From NCBI RefSeq assembly GCF_016793285.1, contig NZ_JAEUMO010000075.1:1-38149 (forward strand): a stretch of 38,149 nt of DNA, in the 5' to 3' direction. Below, one piece after another: positions 33,258 to 38,149 of this stretch (positions are counted from its first letter, which is position 1; each line of letters opens with the position of its first letter). A model generated the notes under the pieces. It searched no databases. It saw only the letters and a list, made by a program, of their open reading frames with translations, and was not told the DNA's origin. A program made the position numbers and the translations under genes. Source of the DNA: Phenylobacterium sp. GTDB lineage: Bacteria; Pseudomonadota; Alphaproteobacteria; Caulobacterales; Caulobacteraceae.

Positions 33258-35528
33258 ATGCCCCAGCTCCTTCTCGAACTCCTCTCCGAAGAGATCCCCG
33301 CGCGGATGCAGGCGAACGCCGCGCGCGACCTCGAGCGCATGGCGCGTGAGCGGCTGGCGGCCGAAGGCCTGCTGCCCGAGGCGCTGAAGACCTTCGCCGG
33401 CGCGCGCCGCCTGACCCTGGTGGCCGAAGGGCTGCCCGAGGCGCAGAAGGACCGCTCGGAAGAGCTGAAGGGCCCGCGCACCAACGCGCCCGAACAGGCG
33501 CTGGACGGCTTCCTGCGCAAGAACGGCCTCGCCAGGTCCGACCTCGTCGAGAAGGACGGCGTCTGGTTCGCGACGCTGAGCAAGAAGGGCCGCCCGACGG
33601 CCGAGATTGTGGCCGAGATGGTCCCGGCCATCGTGCGCGACTTCCCCTGGCCGAAGTCGATGGTCTCGGGCGTGTCGAAGCTGCGCTGGGTGCGACCGCT
33701 CCGGCGCATCCTCTGCATGTTCGACGGCGAGATCGTGCCGTTCAACATCGACGGCCACGACAGCGGCGACACCACCCAGGGCCACCGCTTCATGGGCTCG
33801 GGCCAGCCGTTCAAGGCCAAGGACTTCGACGCCTACGCCGAGAAGCTCGCCAAGCACTACGTCGTCCTCGATCCCGACGAGCGCAAGCAGCGGATCCTGG
33901 CCGACGCCAGGACGCTGTGCCAGGCGCGCAATCTGGAGCTCGTCGAGGACGCCGGCCTGCTGGACGAGGTCGCGGGGCTCGTCGAGTGGCCCGTGCCGGT
34001 GCTGGGCGACATGGACCCGGCGTTCCTGGACCTGCCGCCCGAGGTGATCCGCACCTCGATGCGCGTCCACCAGCGCTACTTCGCCGTCCGCGACCCCGCC
34101 ACGGGCAAGCTCGCCCCCCACTTCCTCGCGGTCGCCAACATCGAGGCCAGGGACGGCGGCAGGACGATCGCGACCGGCAACGCCAAGGTGCTGTCGGCGC
34201 GCCTGTCGGACGCCCGGTTCTTCTGGAACGAAGACCGCAAGGTTCGTCTCGAAGATCGCCTCGAAAAGCTGAAGGGCGTCACCTTCCACGCGAGGCTGGG
34301 CGCCATGTACGAGCGCGTGGAGCGGCTGGAGATGCTGGCCGCGGCCCTGGCCCCGCGCGTCGGCGCCGACGTCGCGAAGACCACCCAGGCCGCGCGCCTC
34401 GCGAAGGCCGACCTCGGCACGGGCGTCGTGGGCGAGTTTCCCGAGCTGCAAGGCGTCATCGGCGGCTACTACGCGGAAGGGGAGGGCCTCTCGCCCCTGG
34501 TCGCCGAAGCGATCCGCGACCACTACAAGCCCGCCGGCGCCAAGGACGAGGTTCCGGACCGTCCGGTGACCATGGCGGTCGCCCTGGCGGACAAGCTCGA
34601 CACGCTCTGCGCCTTCTTCGCGATCGACGAGAAGCCGACCGGCTCGCGCGATCCGTTCGCGTTGCGGCGCGCGGCGTTGGGCGTGATCCGCATCGTCCTG
34701 GGGTCGGAACTGCGCATCCCGCTCAAGGAAGCCGTGGCCGACTGGTACAAGGCGCTGCGCTGTTACGTCGATCCGGGCCGCGCGCTCTGGGTCTCGACGC
34801 CGAAGCTGACCGCCCATCTGGGCGCCGCCGGCCGCGCCAAGAGCCGCGAGTTCGACACCTATCTGCGCGAGTTCGACGAGGCGCTGCTCGACGGCAAGCC
34901 GCAGGTCGTGGCCATGGACCGCGAGGTCGACCTCGTCTTCGACCGCCTCCAGCGCGAGAAGCCGGCCGGAAAGGTGCTCTTCGAGTTCCGCCCCTACGAG
35001 GACGTCGCCGCCGACCTAGTCGCCTTCTTCGCCGACCGCCTGGAAGTGTGGCTGCGAGACCGCGGCCAGCGTCACGATCTGGTGGCGGCCGTCTTCGCGC
35101 TCGGCGACGACGACCTGGTCCGCATCGTGGCCCGCGTGAACGCCCTGGACGCGTTCCTGAAGACCGAGGACGGAGCCAACCTCCTCGCCGGCTACAAGCG
35201 CGCCGTGAACATCCTCCGGGCCGAGGAGAAGAAGGGCCCGCTACCCGGCGGTGCGCCCGTCCGGACGGCAGGCTCGCCCGCAGAGGAGACTGCGCTGATC
35301 GAAGCCGTCGCGGCGCTCGAAGCCAGGCTGGACGCCGCGCTCGACGCCGAGGACTTCGCCGCCGCCATGCGCGAGCTCGCGAAGCTGCGCGGGCCGGTCG
35401 ACGCGTTCTTCGACAAGGTGTTAGTGAATTCCGACGATGCTGAGGAACGCGACAATCGCCTGCGTCTGCTGGCGAAGGTCCGCGACGCCATGGGGCAGGT
35501 GGCGGATTTCTCGCAGGTCACAGGTTAG
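33258..35528 (+). CDS. glyS: Glycine--tRNA ligase, beta subunit
   Basis: The 756-residue tRNA-binding subunit of the tetrameric GlyRS begins MPQLLLELLSEEIPARMQ. ITRP-type elements such as MVSGVSKLRWVRPLRRILCM, RTSMRVHQRYFAV, ARLSDARFFWNED and YYAEGEGLSPLVAEAI are typical of GlyS, and GSRDPFALRRAALGVIRI leads to the C-terminal anticodon-binding helices (DAFFDKVLVNSDD). Length agrees with alphaproteobacterial GlyS. It is separated from glyQ by an inverted-repeat element and from ppdK by 18 bases. Confidence 0.96.
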   Translation: MPQLLLELLSEEIPARMQANAARDLERMARERLAAEGLLPEALKTFAGARRLTLVAEGLPEAQKDRSEELKGPRTNAPEQALDGFLRKNGLARSDLVEKDGVWFATLSKKGRPTAEIVAEMVPAIVRDFPWPKSMVSGVSKLRWVRPLRRILCMFDGEIVPFNIDGHDSGDTTQGHRFMGSGQPFKAKDFDAYAEKLAKHYVVLDPDERKQRILADARTLCQARNLELVEDAGLLDEVAGLVEWPVPVLGDMDPAFLDLPPEVIRTSMRVHQRYFAVRDPATGKLAPHFLAVANIEARDGGRTIATGNAKVLSARLSDARFFWNEDRKVRLEDRLEKLKGVTFHARLGAMYERVERLEMLAAALAPRVGADVAKTTQAARLAKADLGTGVVGEFPELQGVIGGYYAEGEGLSPLVAEAIRDHYKPAGAKDEVPDRPVTMAVALADKLDTLCAFFAIDEKPTGSRDPFALRRAALGVIRIVLGSELRIPLKEAVADWYKALRCYVDPGRALWVSTPKLTAHLGAAGRAKSREFDTYLREFDEALLDGKPQVVAMDREVDLVFDRLQREKPAGKVLFEFRPYEDVAADLVAFFADRLEVWLRDRGQRHDLVAAVFALGDDDLVRIVARVNALDAFLKTEDGANLLAGYKRAVNILRAEEKKGPLPGGAPVRTAGSPAEETALIEAVAALEARLDAALDAEDFAAAMRELAKLRGPVDAFFDKVLVNSDDAEERDNRLRLLAKVRDAMGQVADFSQVTG

Positions 35529-35546
35529 ACGAGGGACTTGATCGCT

Positions 35547-38149
35547 ATGGCCGATACGATGGTGAAGACGCGTTGGGTCTATGCCTTCGGCGGCGGCTCG
35601 GCGGACGGCGACGCCTCGATGAAGGACCTGCTCGGCGGCAAGGGCGCGAACCTTGCCGAGATGAGCGCCCTGGGCCTTCCCGTGCCACCCGGCTTCACGG
35701 TCACGACCGAGGCCTGCGTCCACTACTACGCGAACGACCGCGCCTATCCGGCCGACCTGAAAGACCAGGTCGCCGCCGGCCTGCGGCAGGTCGAGACGGT
35801 CACCGGGAAGACCTTCGGCGACGCGGCCAACCCGCTGCTGGTCTCGGTCCGCTCGGGCGCGCGCGCGTCGATGCCCGGCATGATGGACACGGTTCTGAAC
35901 CTCGGCCTCAACGACGAGACGGTGGAAGGCCTCGCCAGGCTCTCGGGCGACCGCCGCTTCGCCTTCGACAGCTACCGCCGCTTCATCCAGATGTACTCGA
36001 ACGTGGTCCTCGACCTGGACCACCACATGTTCGAGGAGGTGCTCGACGACCACAAGGACCGCCTCGATATCCACGTCGATACCGGCCTCTCGGCCGAGCA
36101 CTGGGAAGAGGTGGTCGCCGACTACAAGCGCATCGTCGAGGACGAGCGGGGCGAGCCCTTCCCGCAGGACCCGACCGAGCAGCTCTGGGGCGCCATCGGC
36201 GCCGTGTTCGCGAGCTGGATGAACGATCGGGCCAAGTTCTACCGTCGCATGCACGACATCCCCGAGAGCTGGGGAACGGCCGTGAACATCCAGTCGATGG
36301 TGTTCGGCAACATGGGCGAGGGCTCGGCCACCGGCGTGGCCTTCACCCGCAACCCCTCGACCGGCGACAACCGCCTCTACGGCGAGTTCCTGATCAACGC
36401 CCAGGGCGAGGATGTGGTCGCCGGCATCCGCACCCCGCAGCCGCTGACCAAGGTCGCCCGCGAGGAGATGGGCGACAGGAACCCCTCGATGGAAGAGGCG
36501 CTTCCCGACGTCTTCGCCCAGTTCAAGGAGGTCGTGGGCAAGCTCGAGAAGCACTACCGCGACATGCAGGACATCGAGTTCACGGTCGAACAGGGCCGGC
36601 TCTACATGCTGCAGACCCGCAACGGGAAGCGCACGGCGAAGGCTGCGCTGAAGGTGGCGGTGGACCTGGCCAGCGAGGGGCTGATCGACAAGGCCGAAGC
36701 GGTGATGCGCGTGGAGCCCGCCAGCCTCGACCAGCTTCTGCACCCGACCATCGACCCGTCCTCGCCCCGCGACGTGGTCGCCACCGGCCTGCCTGCAAGC
36801 CCCGGCGCCGCGACCGGCAAGGTGGTCTTCACCGCCGAAGAGGCCGAGAAACTGGGCGGCGCGGGCGAAGCCGTCATCCTCGTGCGCGAGGAGACCAGCC
36901 CTGAGGACATCCGCGGCATGGACGCCGCGCGCGGCATCGTCACCGCCCGCGGCGGCATGACCAGCCACGCCGCCGTGGTCGCGCGCGGCATGGGCCGCCC
37001 CTGCGTCTCCGGCGCCGGCGAGATCCACATCGACGCCCGCGCCGGCGAGTTCCACGCCCGCGGCAAGACCATCCGCGCCTACGACGTCGTCACGATCGAC
37101 GGCTCGACCGGCGAGGTGCTCCAGGGCGCAGTGAAGATGATCGAGCCCGAGCTGTCGGGCGACTTCGGCACGCTGATGGGCTGGGCCGACGAGGTGCGGC
37201 GCCTGAAGGTGCGCGCCAACGCCGAGACCGGCCTGGACGCCACCACCGCGCGCCAGTTTGGCGCCGAGGGCATCGGCCTTTGCCGCACCGAGCACATGTT
37301 CTTCGATCCGGCGCGGATCGCCGCCGTGCGCGAGATGATCCTGGCCGACGACGTGGCCGGCCGGAAGAACGCGCTCGACAAGATCCTGCCGATGCAGCGC
37401 AAGGACTTCGTCGACCTCTTCAAGATCATGGAGGGGCTGCCGGTCACCATCCGCCTGCTCGACCCGCCGCTGCACGAGTTCCTGCCGCACAACGAGGAGG
37501 ACGTGCAGGCCGTGGCGGAGGCGACCGGCCTCGATCCGGCCAAGCTGCTGCGCCGCGCGCAGGAGTTGCACGAGGTCAACCCGATGCTGGGCCACCGCGG
37601 CTGCCGCCTAGGCGTCTCGTACCCCGAGATCTACGAGATGCAGGTCCGCGCCATCATGGAGGCCGCGTGCGAGGTGGCCGCCGAAGGCCGCCCGGCGCCC
37701 ATCCCGGAGATCATGCACCCCCTTGTCGCCAAGGGCGAAGAGATGCGGTTCCTGCGCCAGCTCACCGACAAGACCGCCAAGGCGGTGATCGAGGAGCGGG
37801 GCCAGAGGATCGAGTACATGGTGGGCACCATGGTCGAACTGCCCCGGGCGGCCATCCGCGCCGGCGACCTCGCCGAGTACGCCGAGTTCTTCTCGTTCGG
37901 CACCAACGACCTGACCCAGACGACCTTCGGCATCAGCCGCGACGACAGCGGGCGGTTCCTGAACGCCTACATCGAGAAGGGCATCTTCGAGAAGGATCCG
38001 TTCGTCAGCCTCGACCAGGACGGCGTCGGCGACCTGATCCGCCTCGCCACCGAACGCGGCCGCGCCAGGCGGCCGGGCATGAAGCTCGGCATCTGCGGCG
38101 AACACGGCGGCGACCCGGCCTCGATCCAGTTCTGCGAGAAGGTCGGCCT
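35547..38149 (+). CDS. ppdK: Pyruvate, phosphate dikinase, 3'-truncated by window end
   Basis: The frame is open from ATG 35547 to the window edge (867 complete codons), about 25 residues short of a typical PPDK. The enzyme interconverts pyruvate, ATP and Pi with PEP, AMP and PPi, feeding gluconeogenesis or PEP-based pathways. Seen here are the nucleotide-binding start FGGGSADGDASMKDLLGGKG, KFYRRMHDIPESWGTAVNIQ and the phosphohistidine H474 in GGMTSHAAVVARGMG. The C-terminal PEP-binding barrel has GICGEHGGDP with Cys850. The start follows GAGGGA with a spacing of about 10. It is 18 bases after glyS, so probably cotranscribed. Confidence 0.96.
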   Translation, partial: MADTMVKTRWVYAFGGGSADGDASMKDLLGGKGANLAEMSALGLPVPPGFTVTTEACVHYYANDRAYPADLKDQVAAGLRQVETVTGKTFGDAANPLLVSVRSGARASMPGMMDTVLNLGLNDETVEGLARLSGDRRFAFDSYRRFIQMYSNVVLDLDHHMFEEVLDDHKDRLDIHVDTGLSAEHWEEVVADYKRIVEDERGEPFPQDPTEQLWGAIGAVFASWMNDRAKFYRRMHDIPESWGTAVNIQSMVFGNMGEGSATGVAFTRNPSTGDNRLYGEFLINAQGEDVVAGIRTPQPLTKVAREEMGDRNPSMEEALPDVFAQFKEVVGKLEKHYRDMQDIEFTVEQGRLYMLQTRNGKRTAKAALKVAVDLASEGLIDKAEAVMRVEPASLDQLLHPTIDPSSPRDVVATGLPASPGAATGKVVFTAEEAEKLGGAGEAVILVREETSPEDIRGMDAARGIVTARGGMTSHAAVVARGMGRPCVSGAGEIHIDARAGEFHARGKTIRAYDVVTIDGSTGEVLQGAVKMIEPELSGDFGTLMGWADEVRRLKVRANAETGLDATTARQFGAEGIGLCRTEHMFFDPARIAAVREMILADDVAGRKNALDKILPMQRKDFVDLFKIMEGLPVTIRLLDPPLHEFLPHNEEDVQAVAEATGLDPAKLLRRAQELHEVNPMLGHRGCRLGVSYPEIYEMQVRAIMEAACEVAAEGRPAPIPEIMHPLVAKGEEMRFLRQLTDKTAKAVIEERGQRIEYMVGTMVELPRAAIRAGDLAEYAEFFSFGTNDLTQTTFGISRDDSGRFLNAYIEKGIFEKDPFVSLDQDGVGDLIRLATERGRARRPGMKLGICGEHGGDPASIQFCEKVG

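Noticed and set aside
35421-37595. 724-residue minus-strand frame opposite ppdK
   Set aside because: It is an antisense shadow of ppdK, rich in His/Val/Leu/Arg runs without any recognisable domain. ppdK itself has all family motifs on the plus strand.

Overview
The window is a high-GC, tightly packed chromosomal segment from an alphaproteobacterium, most likely order Caulobacterales (Caulobacter/Phenylobacterium type). Evidence for this placement is a PopZ polar-organizer gene between a TolC-family outer membrane gene and valS, a PEPxxWA-type sorting-signal protein, promoter-like sites resembling the Caulobacter housekeeping consensus (TTGACGS-N10-14-GCTANAWC), and palindromic intergenic elements of a kind common in that group. 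I see no phage, transposase, CRISPR, restriction or toxin-antitoxin genes. This is core and housekeeping chromosome.

Layout. 1-440: 3' end of an AraC-family regulator. 688-761: tRNA-Cys(GCA) on the minus strand. 875-7613: plus-strand block with a degenerate PCMT-like gene, a TolC-like channel, popZ, valS and a GDPD-like gene. 7623-8333: a secreted methyltransferase-fold protein on the minus strand. 8534-10033: an S10 carboxypeptidase-like protein. 10030-11897: a minus-strand histidine kinase/LuxR response regulator pair. 12095-15365: a PEP-CTERM protein, an acyl-CoA ligase and tlyA. 15445-16029: a glycine-zipper protein (minus), divergent from a TrmA/RlmD-type RNA methyltransferase (16174-17478). 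17551-19973: a PA0069-type radical SAM protein (minus), divergent from an AAA ATPase, followed by a glycosyltransferase-like protein. 19875-22475: lytic transglycosylase and family-4-like uracil-DNA glycosylase (both minus). 22569-28351: M48 protease with a LysM-like tail, ETF-ubiquinone oxidoreductase, a TPR lipoprotein and ispE. 28573-30479: amtB and P-II (glnK) on the minus strand. 30889-32017: a fasciclin-domain protein and a small secreted protein. 32114-38149: glyQ, glyS and ppdK, the last running off the right edge.

Functional themes are translation (valS, glyQS, tRNA-Cys, two rRNA/tRNA methylase-type enzymes), the cell envelope (TolC, PopZ, transglycosylase, glycine-zipper protein, secreted proteins), nitrogen sensing and transport (glnK-amtB), and central metabolism (ETF-QO, ppdK, ispE).

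I did not find a convincing undescribed multi-gene system. The points most worth a second look are: three nearby enzyme-fold proteins whose key catalytic or cofactor motifs look eroded; a roughly 215-bp composite inverted repeat inside the glyQ-glyS operon; a strong terminator ending 22 nt before the glyQ start; a probable CTG start for tlyA; and a structured palindromic element between popZ and valS.
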